DNA from: Verpa conica
Taxonomy: Eukaryota > Ascomycota > Pezizomycetes > Pezizales > Morchellaceae
Direction: 5' to 3'
Assembly (NCBI GenBank): GCA_033030425.1
Contig: JAUFSD010000025.1
Span: forward strand, 124,001-188,000
Length of the DNA stretch: 64,000 bases
Shown here: positions 35,197 through 45,505 of the stretch, piece after piece
How the letters are laid out: the number at the start of each line of letters is the position of its first letter
How positions within the stretch are numbered: the first letter of the stretch is position 1
Made by a program: the position numbers and the translations under genes
The notes under the pieces: model-generated
What the model saw: only the letters and a program-made list of their open reading frames with translations
Told to the model about the DNA's origin: nothing
Databases searched by the model: none

Positions 35197-38100
35197 ATGG
35201 CCGCAAATGCTCCTGTTAACGAGACCCGGATTATCCCAGCTCAGCTCACTATTCGCCTACCCCCACCCCCCAAAATCAAGCTCCCCTTCCTAGACTTGCC
35301 GCCCACAGAAGCAGATACATTAGTCTACCTCCACCCAGCTTCCCCTTCCCCACCCCTCCGATGCAACTCCCAAAAGCTCCTCGCAACGGGCTCTCCCGTA
35401 TTCGAGAAGCTGCTAGGCCCAACATACCAATTCCGCCTGCTACGACGGAAAAACCTACTCAAGCTAGGGCTTCCAATGGGGATAAAATTCGTCATTGACT
35501 TATCCCCTCCAACCGAGGGCGAGGAAGCAGTAGAAACAGTAGAGAAGTTTTGGTGCCCGGATCATATACTGTGCTGGAATAGCACGCTGGATGGGAATTA
35601 TAGCGAGGAAGATGAAGACTCACCGCCGTCCCCAGAATTACCAACTCAGCCTAGCAATTTAGCAGATCTCTCGCCTATCGAGGTTGCCTTCCAAATTGAA
35701 ATGCACAAGCGTATAGAGGGGAGTAAAGCACGTGAGGAGGATGAGAAAGAGATGAGGAGGAAGAAGCCTTCGTATTCCCATATGCGTCACGCTGGTGCAA
35801 TCGAGCGGGTGCTACATATCATACATGGCCTTGATCCACAGATCCACACCACACCAATGTGGTACACGGTCCATAAGGTTGCGGTGCAGCTTGAATGCAC
35901 AGCCGCTGTACAGGACCATATCATCTCCTGGCTCTATGCTAACCAGAATTTTATTGAACGTTATCCTACGCTTGCTTTGCAGATCGCGGGAGAGATTAGG
36001 AATGTCAATTTGTTTCGTGATGCATTTGCGATATTGGTTGGGGGTCAACTACTTGGTACGTCTGCTGTCGACCCGGGTGTGTTTGAGATCGATGAAAGTG
36101 TATCCCCGGAGGCTGCAATCTGGGCGAAGGGAGTTGCGGCTGCGAAAAAGTCACTACAAACGAGACTGGAACGACTATACTCGTATATTGAAAGCACGGA
36201 GTGGCTAGACAATACGGAGCTCATCCCGGAGTACAAGAAGATTACCGACTGCCTCAAGGATTCCGCAATGATCCCTCCAGTTTTCCGTAAGATGGCGGAA
36301 GAGCTAGATACAGCTATCCGTGAAGAAATCAAGACCAATCTCACCCGTTTGTTTGCATTCTCTGAAGACCCTGGTAACTCGACTGGGATAGACCCTTGGG
36401 AAAAAGCTGTTTTTGACATGATCCCAGGACAGGCTCAGATTTATAGCAGAGTGTATTGGAAGCAGCTTGCCAATTTTCCAGAAAACAGGGCGTCCAACAA
36501 AAATATAGCAAAGACTGTTTGGGAATGGGAAAGATTATCGAATGCGTACACGAAGATGGCGGAGGCGGCACAGGCGGTGGAGACACGAAACAAGAACCTG
36601 TCTACAGGATATACGGAGAGGATTTTGGATGTGCGGCCGCTTAAAATAAGGAATCCAGATCACAAGAAAGAAAGGTTGCCGATTTCCCCTACCCAAACTA
36701 CTGTCCCCACCCCCGCAAACCTGGATCACAAATCCTGGAAGAGCCTAAATTCAGAACGCTGGAAGAATCTCAAAGGTTCTCTAAAGCTTACAATGGGTTC
36801 ACCCTCTAGTTCCAGGTCCCCCACTTCAGAAAACATTCTTCCACCAATCTCCTCTACGAGAGCTACTAGCCATCCTACTGAGCTTCCGGGTATAGGTGAA
36901 ATATCACAGACCGCCTTACCCCCGCCAACATATGAATCTAGGACCAACCTTATAGATGAACTACCGGCTTATACCGGGATCGCCTCTCCTAGAGCTAGTA
37001 TTGAAGTGGAGAAGGTAGGGGAGAAGAGGAAAAGTAGGGGCTTTACCGACCCTGATATAGACGTTTTTGAATATGAATCGGATACCGATGTAGAGGAGAT
37101 TGAGAACCGGTGTAAAGGCAAGAGCAGGGATTACGATCGACTTTTAACAGCGCCCCCGAATGTGGGGAGGATCGAGATTTCAAATCCGATGAGGAAGCGA
37201 CGTTGCTCAGTGGAAAGAGATGGAGATGAAATTATTACTGAAGATAGTTTCTGCACTCAGCTTGAGGAAGATACCGCAGGTGAGCCAGAGATGTTTAATA
37301 TCTCTGGTGTGTATGAGGATACCGGACATGAATTTAAGCAAACAAGGCAGCTAGACAAAGGTAAAGGAAAGGCTATTGGAGCTAGCGAAGAGGCAGAAGG
37401 AGCCGGAAAACCCTTTACAGTCGGCAACCTTACACTCACATACTCGGATGAGATAGACAATTTATACAATACCGACCCTGTTGGGGCTGCATTCGACGAA
37501 GCCATGGCACTTGCAGAACAGTCTACAAAACGGTCAAACCTCAGCTCAGCCATTGCGTACTGGCGGTCCTCTAACACCAAAATATTTGCCGCTGAAAACG
37601 CTGTTTACGGATCCCCTACTATTTGGACTAAGTCGGAAAACAGTGCTTCAGCGGCGCGTCTTATCGACCACGACTGGTACTCCTACACTGTGCAGCCCCG
37701 CCAAACCCCCGCCGAGCACGAGCAACATGGCCAAGTGTCCACAACTGTATCCGCGGAGACTACCCCCTCAGGCTCCCTGCTCCTAGATCAATTGTCGGCA
37801 CCACCTAAGATACCGAAATATCCGTACCATAATGCATCCTGCCAGCTAAACCCAGCCTTAGAAAGGTATGGCCGGATACATACACTTAGTATGAATAAGT
37901 TGTGGAACGAGTGCCTAAGATATCTCGAAGCTGTCGGTTTAGAGAAACTAGTGGTACCAATTAGTTTTGAGCCGTTAAACGTAGGGGAGGGGCAATTGCT
38001 CGTGTGCTTAGGAAATGAAGAGTGGCAATATTGCCCTCTGTGGGCCGGGGGGATGATGGGCTATAGCGAGGACAGTTTTGGAAGTCCAGCCCCCGACAAT

Positions 38101-38430
38101 ACTACCGGCAGATCTGTAGAGCTGGAAGTCAGAGACGGACGTAATATATGCCAGAATGTTGGAGACGGAGAATCCAGCGTAGCCGGTTCCTATGATGACT
38201 GTGAAACTGAGACGGAAAGCATCGGAAGCTTCAGTACGGGAGGCTTTTCGAGCTTTGGTGTGTTGTCGGAGTTTGACTCTGAGAGCGAGGACGGGACCAT
38301 TGCGGGGGATACGGAGACTAAAAGTGCGACGGCGAGTGAGGTAGATGACAGCGCAACGGAGGCTGGGGATAGTGATGGCATTGATAGTGATGAGTTTGAG
38401 GAGATTGCTTGGGATAGTGATGGTTCTTGA
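35197..38430 (+). CDS. large conserved fungal protein with BTB-like N-terminal part, function unknown
   Basis: This is a 1077-residue single-exon gene. The N terminus resembles a class of uncharacterised ascomycete proteins: LDLPPTEADTLVYLHPASPS, then CNSQKLLATGSPVFEKLLGP (BTB-like core, about 40-75) and YQFRLLRRKNLLKLGLPMGI. A long charged linker leads to a second conserved block at about 193-290: MRHAGAIERVLHIIHGLDP, VHKVAVQLECTAAVQDHIIS and LFRDAFAILVGG. The centre and C terminus are disordered, with Ser/Pro segments and an acidic tail ending EEIAWDSDGS. The start is the first ATG after a TATA box and leader. BTB folds mediate dimerisation or cullin-3 binding, but that role is not shown here. 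The absence of introns over 3.2 kb is unusual for this window. Confidence 0.75.
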   Translation: MAANAPVNETRIIPAQLTIRLPPPPKIKLPFLDLPPTEADTLVYLHPASPSPPLRCNSQKLLATGSPVFEKLLGPTYQFRLLRRKNLLKLGLPMGIKFVIDLSPPTEGEEAVETVEKFWCPDHILCWNSTLDGNYSEEDEDSPPSPELPTQPSNLADLSPIEVAFQIEMHKRIEGSKAREEDEKEMRRKKPSYSHMRHAGAIERVLHIIHGLDPQIHTTPMWYTVHKVAVQLECTAAVQDHIISWLYANQNFIERYPTLALQIAGEIRNVNLFRDAFAILVGGQLLGTSAVDPGVFEIDESVSPEAAIWAKGVAAAKKSLQTRLERLYSYIESTEWLDNTELIPEYKKITDCLKDSAMIPPVFRKMAEELDTAIREEIKTNLTRLFAFSEDPGNSTGIDPWEKAVFDMIPGQAQIYSRVYWKQLANFPENRASNKNIAKTVWEWERLSNAYTKMAEAAQAVETRNKNLSTGYTERILDVRPLKIRNPDHKKERLPISPTQTTVPTPANLDHKSWKSLNSERWKNLKGSLKLTMGSPSSSRSPTSENILPPISSTRATSHPTELPGIGEISQTALPPPTYESRTNLIDELPAYTGIASPRASIEVEKVGEKRKSRGFTDPDIDVFEYESDTDVEEIENRCKGKSRDYDRLLTAPPNVGRIEISNPMRKRRCSVERDGDEIITEDSFCTQLEEDTAGEPEMFNISGVYEDTGHEFKQTRQLDKGKGKAIGASEEAEGAGKPFTVGNLTLTYSDEIDNLYNTDPVGAAFDEAMALAEQSTKRSNLSSAIAYWRSSNTKIFAAENAVYGSPTIWTKSENSASAARLIDHDWYSYTVQPRQTPAEHEQHGQVSTTVSAETTPSGSLLLDQLSAPPKIPKYPYHNASCQLNPALERYGRIHTLSMNKLWNECLRYLEAVGLEKLVVPISFEPLNVGEGQLLVCLGNEEWQYCPLWAGGMMGYSEDSFGSPAPDNTTGRSVELEVRDGRNICQNVGDGESSVAGSYDDCETETESIGSFSTGGFSSFGVLSEFDSESEDGTIAGDTETKSATASEVDDSATEAGDSDGIDSDEFEEIAWDSDGS

Positions 38431-38898
38431 TTAAGTGTGTGGGGTCTCGATATTCTCTTGGGGGTAAAATTGAGAATGTGGGTGAGGGACTACTCCATTT
38501 ATGGGGAATTTTTGGGATCTCTTTTTTCTATTTGAAACTGTTCATTTTTGGTGTATGCACTACGGGATATTTTTGTTTTTAAGCTTCAGTTTCTTTTCCT
38601 TTTTTTTTTTTTTGTTACAAAGTTGCGGACTTTAGTGAGAGTTGTGGTTATTGAAAGCAAAACTAAGGCGTGAGGTGGATGGATTGCGACTCTGGGCAAT
38701 AAAAGTTTTTTTATCAGGGGAAAATTATTTATCGCGTTTACTCTGAGATTTCGATGACGTAAACCATCATCACAGACTATCACTCGTATTTTTGTCTTAT
38801 CGTAGGCTAGCCGGGTGTACTAGCGTGTATCGTAGTCAAGTTATAAGCAGCGGTATATACAGAGGGGATTTCGGGTATTGGTTTTAGGTGTTTAAATA
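38431..38898. other. intergenic spacer before the inverted-repeat element
   Basis: It contains T-rich downstream sequence of the BTB-like gene and a copy of the bipartite motif at 38779. No coding support. Confidence 0.5.
38779..38786 (-). promoter_or_regulatory. bipartite motif copy 10 (CGAGTGAT-N6-TGA)
   Basis: 349 bp past the BTB-like gene stop and 113 bp before the inverted-repeat element. Confidence 0.5.
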
Positions 38899-39193
38899 CA
38901 AGTAGGGGTCTAAAAGTAAGTGGACACAAGCGAAATACACCAAAAACAGTCGATTTCATCAACACATTCTAACAATTGATAATTCTTTGAATGGTATGCT
39001 AAGCCTTATAAATCCATACTCTATCAATATTATATTTTTGTTGATTTCTAATTTCTGTTTTTTAGAATCTGTGAGGTAAAATAAAAAATTTAACTGTCAA
39101 CAAATGTACTTTTTGTATGGGGCTTACATACAAAATCTGAGGTACCACTAGCTGGGCCATCGTTTATAAATTTATAATTCTGTATTGAGACTA

Positions 39194-39299
39194 TCTGTTC
39201 TGGACCACTCGCGAATGGCCTGCCACCCCCATACATTCATGGCTCGACCAGTCCATTGACGAATGGCCTGGACTTACAGGGATCTGAAAATAAATATGT
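39194..39299 (+). repeat. inner inverted repeat, left arm
   Basis: This arm matches the reverse complement of 39594-39697 over about 100 bp at roughly 85% identity by eye, better than the outer ends. Confidence 0.8.
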
Positions 39300-39593
39300 T
39301 AGACCATACTAGCTTAGAGAAAACACCTTGTACACCATAATAATTTAGAGCATCTATCTGGTTAATTTCTGCTGTATAAACACTATAATTATTTAAAGAA
39401 GTTGGATCAATCTTAACATTATGATACTTATTCCTAATTATTTAGAAAAGACTTCTCTAAAATTCTTGCTTAAGGTAGTACCTCTTTTCTAAGTATCTCC
39501 AGGTAGTGATAACTATATATATAATTATGGCAGGTAATTCCCAGTGGATGGGTATCCATAGGGAGCCTAGCTAGTATGGCTGATAAGAGCCTA

Positions 39594-39697
39594 ATATTGA
39601 TTTTTAGATCCCTGTAAGTTCAAGCCATTCGTCAATAGACCGGGGAAGCCATTAATGTATGGGGGTGGCAGGCCATCCGCGAGTGGCCCAGAACATA
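39594..39697 (-). repeat. inner inverted repeat, right arm
   Basis: This is the partner of 39194-39299. A related 12-base word, ATGGCCTGGACT, also occurs alone near 40126, perhaps from another worn copy. Confidence 0.8.
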
Positions 39698-40312
39698 TCA
39701 CGGAATATGGGTTACCCTTTGGTATGTCTCAGTGGGCTTACAGATATTTTGGCACCACTAAAAAATTTATTTATTGTAAGCAGACGTTTCTACAAGTACG
39801 TGAAATCGGCCATTTTTTGTGTGTTTTGCACGTGTCTACTCACTTTTGGGTGATGATTTGTATCGAGATCTGGGATTGAATCCGGTTGATTATAGTAGTG
39901 GGTCGTTACAACACGTAGAGGGAGTCTTATTTTGAGATGCATGTATGTACATAGAAGGTCTCATTAATACCTTTTATAATATTACAAAAACCGTAGAATG
40001 CGAGTTCACGGGCTTTGTATTGTCGACTCTATTAAATTAAATTTTACATTCTGTCATAGTATTAGTCATGGTTCTGGAAAGATGGGGAATTACTAGAATA
40101 CCGTATAATCTCGGGCATAGCGAAATGGCCTGGACTAGCTAGGCAGTTCTAAATCGGCCTTCCAAAAGAACAAATGTTCATGCCAATTTATAAAAAAACT
40201 ACTACTCAAATCTGTCTAAAAAGAGAAGTATTTTAATTCCACCTATCCCAGGCGATTCCATTATACCCCAGGTTATACGGTACAGTAGATGATAGATTTA
40301 GGTAACATCTAA

Positions 40313-40327
40313 TATATATAAATAAGG
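40313..40327 (+). promoter_or_regulatory. TATA-type core promoter
   Basis: TATATATAAATAAGG lies 78 bp before an ATG at 40391. The intervening leader is CT-rich then A-rich, as in expressed fungal genes. Confidence 0.4.
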
Positions 40328-40390
40328 GACAAAACTCCTACTCAACTTAATAGAATCGTCTTCTTCTCTTCATAACAAACTTCAAACTCA

Positions 40391-40520
40391 ATGTCTGACT
40401 CTATCCTACCTTCCAAAGAGTCGTCTGAACCCATGACTGAACCCCCAATCAGTTAGTCCTTCACAGGGAGTCGATCGAGGATGCACTACGCTTTCTTGAG
40501 AAATTATTTTTTCGTAAGTG
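40391..40520 (+). pseudogene. possible start of a lost or very short gene
   Basis: The ATG after the core promoter opens MSDSILPSKESS. Read straight, it stops after 21 codons (TAG at 40454). A 44-nt GT..AG intron (40423-40466) would bypass that stop and give SSESIEDALRFLEKLFF up to a GTAAGT at about 40514. No convincing onward exon follows. It is either a gene remnant with an intact promoter, a small peptide gene, or chance. Confidence 0.2.
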
Positions 40521-41409
40521 CTTCTGAGGTGATGTCGAGGGTGATCATGGCAACCAAGGATAGTGGATGGCGTCATAATTTAGATCACTCTTGAAAAAAA
40601 AAGAGTTTCACAGTACTCTCATGAAGACTGTGTTTGCACTATGTTCCAAACATTAGTATAAAATTTTCGTACACAGCGGTGAAAAACTGCTGTTTTTTTT
40701 TTCTTTTCTCCTCTTGGTTCTGCGCGGTGAGCCACCACAACCTGACTTCTTTGTTCGCAAAGAGGTTGAAAGTAAGGCGAACCGCGCAAACCGGGAGCGT
40801 AAGCGGATAGCCAGGAAGCGGTCTCGAGCGGCGGCAAGAGAACGGTGAAAATGGAGGTAGTCGCCACCAAACTTGCAAACACCACCTCGGTAACTAAGGA
40901 GTCGGGGGGTTGTGGTAAGTCTCGGCCGTCCTGGTGACAAGTGCGAACATTATGAGTCTCCTGCTGCTGGATAAAAATACGGATTGTATCCAAAGTGTAG
41001 GTTGCATACCTATGGACACGAGTTGCTAGAAAAGTCATGATTTTCCTGGGTGTGTTTGTTTTCCATCCCATTTACAAAGCAAGATGCAGGCTTCTCCTTT
41101 TAATACAACGCCTGATATGATATGGTTTATCGGGGTATCTTTGAGCAGTAGCAATGGCCGCTTTTTGAGCGATAAAATGTTGTTGTTGTGAAAAAGAACC
41201 TGGGGGTGGAGGAGAGTGAAGACGAAGACTAGAAGAAGATTACGTTTATTTTACTATTTTATTTTTATTTTTTCTATTTTTCTATATCTTTATTTTATTT
41301 TAAATTTGAGTGGGTTATCGAATACCATAGCCTCAGGGCTGCATGTATTTATGATTAATTCGTTCGTTCATTCATTCCCCTTCCAGAGTGTTGCATATGC
41401 TTATGGACT

Positions 41410-41417
41410 ATCACTCG
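41410..41417 (-). promoter_or_regulatory. bipartite motif copy 11 (CGAGTGAT-N6-TAA)
   Basis: 446 bp past the Kelch gene stop and in the same orientation as that gene. Confidence 0.4.
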
Positions 41418-41862
41418 TATTATCTACTATCTTATTATGAGCTATTGGGTGTGCCGTGTTTATATACCCTGTTTAAGATTCAAATTTAATTAGATATGGT
41501 GACTCTGGTTGGATGGCGGATTTCGTTTCTTTATGTTTAGTGTCAATTGTCTAGTTTGGATCCACGGCGGACCTGTTTCCTAGAAAGCTTTGAGAACTCT
41601 GGGAGATATGAACTACGGTATTTGAAAGTATGCTTTCATTGTCTGGTCTTTGGGTAATATGTTAGATTCCTGAACATCCTTCTTATGAACCTAATTCTTT
41701 GTAACTTAGGAGAAGAACTTTAGATTAAAGTACAGGAACGAGCTACGTGTTGATATAACAAAGATTTTCGTGTCTAAAGACCTAAATTGCACAGCACAAC
41801 TTACACCCACAGTGATAAAGCAAGAAATCAACTAGCCAACCCCCCGAATTCATATCCACCCA

Positions 41863-43722
41863 TCAGGCCCGTTGTATGACATGAATTTCCAAATCAGATG
41901 ACCCAGAACCAGCCATCCCCTGCCCAAGATTTTCCTCAAAAACCGATCTTCTCCCAAGACTTCCTCCCCCAGTGCTAACCTTCTGCATTCCTCCCAATCC
42001 TGGACTCTCTATTCCCCGGTGCAATTTTTCTGATATAGTCGGGAACAACTCAGGACTTTTCCCCACTCCTACAGATATATCCTGTTCTTGGAGTGTTTCC
42101 AACTCGATATTTTTCTTCCTTTTTATAGTGCCCCTCGAGCCTGGCCCTCCAAATGCGTCAACAATTTTATCTAGTTCCGTTTCGTTGTGTAATCCCTCTT
42201 GTATATCGAGTTCTCTCCTTCCTAACTTCCTCCGCCGGAAGAACCAAGCGAGTAGTAGTGCGATCACTATGACAGCTCCAACAGTAACGCCAGCTATGAT
42301 AGCGGCTGTCGGCCGTGTAGTGTCTTTTGGAACCTCTGTAACTGGTATTCCGACTGATGTAGGTTCCGAATCTGGGGCTTCAAAGATAGCCTTCAAATTA
42401 TGGTCGGTAAAGCCGTCGATTGGCTCGATTATAGTTGCGTTTCCGTATGTGTTACCACCAATAATACTGTAGAGCCTCTGAGGAACTCTGTAGGTTTCTG
42501 CTTCTAGAGTGTCATATTCATGTACCCATTGTAGGGAAGTAACATCAAAGATCGTGATACCTTCCCCCTGGTCACAATCTGCTGGCCCTGGAGGAAGGAA
42601 TGTATCCAAGGTTGGCCCGTCCCGGTCGCCAGATGCAACAATATATTTAGACAGTAACAAATCGCAAGTCATCGCCTCCGTCCCTACCAATGAGTTTCCG
42701 ACGCTTACCCAGTGAAAATAAGGCAATGTGAGGATCCAGATGTCATTTAAGGAATTCTGTTGATCCTCTAGGCCTGCACCTCCCCAGACATAGATACTAT
42801 GACTAGACTGATCCGCCGCTGAAACGGCGACCGCACAAAATTCTTTACGGTTTGCCGGAAATTCCCCACCCTCCACAGTTGTATTTTGTTTATACCAATT
42901 ATTTGTCCCGATATCGTAGATATTGATAGATTCCATAGGGCTTGGCAACAGCGCGGTCGAACCAGCTGAACCTCCTAAAACAACCAGCGCGCCCATGGTT
43001 CCTAGTGCTTCGATGAGCACTACCTTGCCCCCTTGAGCAGGTCCAAGCAGCGTACCATTATTTGCAGAGTTGATCCACTGAGTTTTATTCATATCATATG
43101 TCAGAATTTCTGTTAAATCTCGGCTGGCACCCATACCAGTTTCAAGTTGATCTTCCGGGACAGCCGTCCCATTCCCCAAAAAGTACTGCGAGGTGGAGCT
43201 ATAGTTCTGCTCAACCCCACCAAGTACATATGCGATTCTATTCTTCCTATCGAATGCGGTCATTCCCCGTGTGATCCATGAATTTAGTTCATAGCCATCA
43301 TGTCTTTCAGTCCATATATTCTTCTCAATATTGTACTCCCAGAGATCTCCGTTCAAGGCTACCCGAGTATCATTTGAAAGCCGGCTATCACTATCTTTTA
43401 TAGGGTATATCTCGTATTCCCCACCGTACAAATAAAGTTTACCAGAATCAGCCCAAAGCGAACCCCACTTCGTACGTGGCACCTCATCAGGAATCCTAAT
43501 GCCCCCGGCTTCGTATAATGTGCTCTCTGGTATTCGCCCTGGGTCAAAGTCATATATCCTGAGGTAGGAAGTGCTTATATGCCTGTAAGATTCATTGGAG
43601 ACCCAAATAACGTCATATCCGCCCAAGGTGTAGATTTTTTTATCCCAGACTGCGCTCATGTGATTTCCTTGCTGGCAAATAGCATTTCCTTGAGTAAGCT
43701 GTAATTTTGATTTCTCTTCCAT
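41863..43722 (-). CDS. Kelch-repeat single-pass membrane protein
   Basis: This is a 619-residue single exon. Kelch-type blades are visible throughout: AVWDKKIYTLGGYD near the start, then KLYLYGGEYEIY, DLWEYNIEKNIWTE, RIAYVLGGVEQ, GALVVLGGSAGS, INIYDIGTNNWYK, SIYVWGGAGLE and DIWILTLPYFHWVSVG. One membrane helix, AAIIAGVTVGAVIVIALLLA, lies at about 473-492 and is followed by RRRK, so the C-terminal 120 residues are probably cytoplasmic. Ascomycete relatives usually begin with a signal peptide; none is seen at this start (MEEKSKLQLTQG), and an upstream 5' exon may be missing. Function is unknown; relatives are surface or wall-associated proteins. N-glycosylation sequons (NGT, NYS, NNT) in the Kelch part agree with an extracellular face. 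Confidence 0.85.
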   Translation of the reverse strand: MEEKSKLQLTQGNAICQQGNHMSAVWDKKIYTLGGYDVIWVSNESYRHISTSYLRIYDFDPGRIPESTLYEAGGIRIPDEVPRTKWGSLWADSGKLYLYGGEYEIYPIKDSDSRLSNDTRVALNGDLWEYNIEKNIWTERHDGYELNSWITRGMTAFDRKNRIAYVLGGVEQNYSSTSQYFLGNGTAVPEDQLETGMGASRDLTEILTYDMNKTQWINSANNGTLLGPAQGGKVVLIEALGTMGALVVLGGSAGSTALLPSPMESINIYDIGTNNWYKQNTTVEGGEFPANRKEFCAVAVSAADQSSHSIYVWGGAGLEDQQNSLNDIWILTLPYFHWVSVGNSLVGTEAMTCDLLLSKYIVASGDRDGPTLDTFLPPGPADCDQGEGITIFDVTSLQWVHEYDTLEAETYRVPQRLYSIIGGNTYGNATIIEPIDGFTDHNLKAIFEAPDSEPTSVGIPVTEVPKDTTRPTAAIIAGVTVGAVIVIALLLAWFFRRRKLGRRELDIQEGLHNETELDKIVDAFGGPGSRGTIKRKKNIELETLQEQDISVGVGKSPELFPTISEKLHRGIESPGLGGMQKVSTGGGSLGRRSVFEENLGQGMAGSGSSDLEIHVIQRA

Positions 43723-45505
43723 TGCTTCGAAGTTGGATATCAGAGGTTGGGTTCAAGATGGAAAGTGGAAGGGTGGTTGCTGTGAGTCGGTACCTTTTTT
43801 TCCTGCCTTCACCCGCCTCCTCTCCCATTGAATATGAAACAACTAGGGATAAATGGAATTCTTAAGGTGCTGCATCTGCCACTCCTCTGCTGTCTTGGCG
43901 CTTCTATGTCTTTGGGTTCGTCCACGTTCTGTTACAAAGGACAAAGAAAGTGTAAGTAACTCTTTGCGCCGTTTTAAGAAATCAAGACACTTTTATGTTA
44001 TGAACCGACTCCTCCAGTCGGTGCTCTCAACTTCAGCCCCTAATGCTGGCATTCATAATCGATCATGCCAAGCATCGAGAGTCTGTATTAGTGGGGAGTC
44101 GCCAAATGGTGAGTGAGAGACCATGACTCCATAGGCCGGTATTCCCACCGTAATTAATTCTAGATAATCTTCATGTAACTCTTCCCTTGATATGTCTAAT
44201 TTTGAGAAAATTCAACTCTACCCATTCATTATAGATTACCAGTGATTGATTCAACAGAACTAAGGGTCTCAACCCACAACTCATTTAAGCACTACAGAGA
44301 AAACATTAGAACTACAATAACACATAAGAAGGTTGATACTTAGCCAAGGGGGTCCTCAGCCCAAAGATGAATCCCAGAGAAGTTCTACCCAGCCCCAAAA
44401 GCACCTGGCCCGGAAAGTGCTGCAGCCAATCATCTGTCGAGTCATTTCTTCCCCACATACAAACTCTCCACCAATCAAATCCTATTACCGTCATCCCCAC
44501 CACCTACGCGCCCGCCCAACACAACCAACCCAAACACCGGCCCAGCCCCCGCTAGACTGAAACAAAACCTCAGTTTCAAGAGCACCTTTGCCCGAAGTAA
44601 GTGCTCTTACAAGAATAATGGTTCTCTGCACGCCTAAAATATAAAATCAAGCGCTAAGAAGCTCAAAGAGCTTAAACCGACCGAATCTAAATAAAATAAT
44701 GGCGTGAGATCTTAATGTACTAAGATGAGTGCGACATGGATGCAGTTATTTTGATCTATACGCCGTGTTGAATAGCCTTGATGTGATCTAGGCAGCAATA
44801 TTTATTACAAATAGATGCAAGTAGTGTTTTCTTCCCAGAGTGTAGTATGAGATCTATAATAGGTCCAGTGGTTGTTGCACTTTAGCGGCGACAAGAGAAC
44901 GGACTTCTTGTAAACTTGAAGGCGGATTGTTGGATTATAGGGGAAGAATGCGCTCCGGTGGTCCTTCCTAGCTACTGTTGGTCAGATAAGCTTTTGTCGA
45001 AAAAGACCCGCATTGGTACTTACCAGTTAAGCAGCTCTCGGCTCTCTTTGTGCGTTTAGTTTTTAATTGCATTCGTCTATAGCCCAGTTTGTATGTATGA
45101 ATTCATGGCCTATAACATGTTTTAAAACTAGAGCAAGATTTGTAATATTGATAAGTAACATTTTCACATGTTAGTATAAACTTGAGGCCACAGAGAAACG
45201 GAACCCTAGAACTAAGCTAGTAAAACCAAACCATTTTGATTCTAGTACAGCTACCTTGCCAATATAAATTAATAAATGTGGCTATTTCGGTATAAGGGCC
45301 AATATCTAGCATACAGGTAAGCACCAAATAAGACGGAGGTAATGACTACCGCCAAGTAAGTAGTCTTGGCGCTGGTGCCTATTTATTTCCCACTGTTAAT
45401 TAAATGTCCACCTAATACTCATATATTGCAGCCGACATATTCAGAGAGCCTTCTTCAATATTTTTCTGCAAATCCACAGTTCTCAAACTCCAGGTCTCCA
45501 GGTTT
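43723..45505. other. intergenic region between Kelch and amidoligase genes
   Basis: No gene is supported over 1.8 kb. It includes the Kelch promoter side and AT-rich DNA at 44650-45420. Short plus-strand frames (43853-44116, 44333-44560, 45366-45653) have no domain features. Confidence 0.5.

Larger units (their letters stand above)
38899..39860. mobile_element. non-autonomous inverted-repeat DNA element, Tc1/mariner-like
   Basis: The ends are inverted repeats of about 50 bp at roughly 70% identity: the left end reads CAAGTAGGGG.. then AAAAGTAAGTGGACAC, the right end (reverse complement) CAAATCATCA.. then AAAAGTGAGTAGACAC. TA dinucleotides flank both ends (38897-38898 and 39861-39862), as expected for Tc1/mariner insertion. 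A second, better-preserved inverted repeat lies inside (39194-39299 against 39594-39697), with shared words GGCCTGCCACCCCCATACAT and TTGACGAATGGC. No transposase frame exists in 962 bp, so it is a MITE-like or decayed element. Superfamily assignment rests on TA flanks and TIR style only. Confidence 0.7.
39863..41862. other. intergenic region between element and Kelch gene
   Basis: AT-rich. It contains a promoter-like stretch and short frame at 40313-40520, a Lys/Arg-rich plus-strand frame at about 40750-40850 that may be a transposase C-terminal remnant, and a bipartite motif copy at 41410. No full gene is supported. Confidence 0.5.

Noticed and set aside
40619..41071. 150-codon minus frame, and a basic plus frame ending RERKRIARKRSRAAARER
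   Set aside because: The plus reading might be a transposase C-terminal scrap, but it is too short and has no upstream core; neither is listed as a gene.
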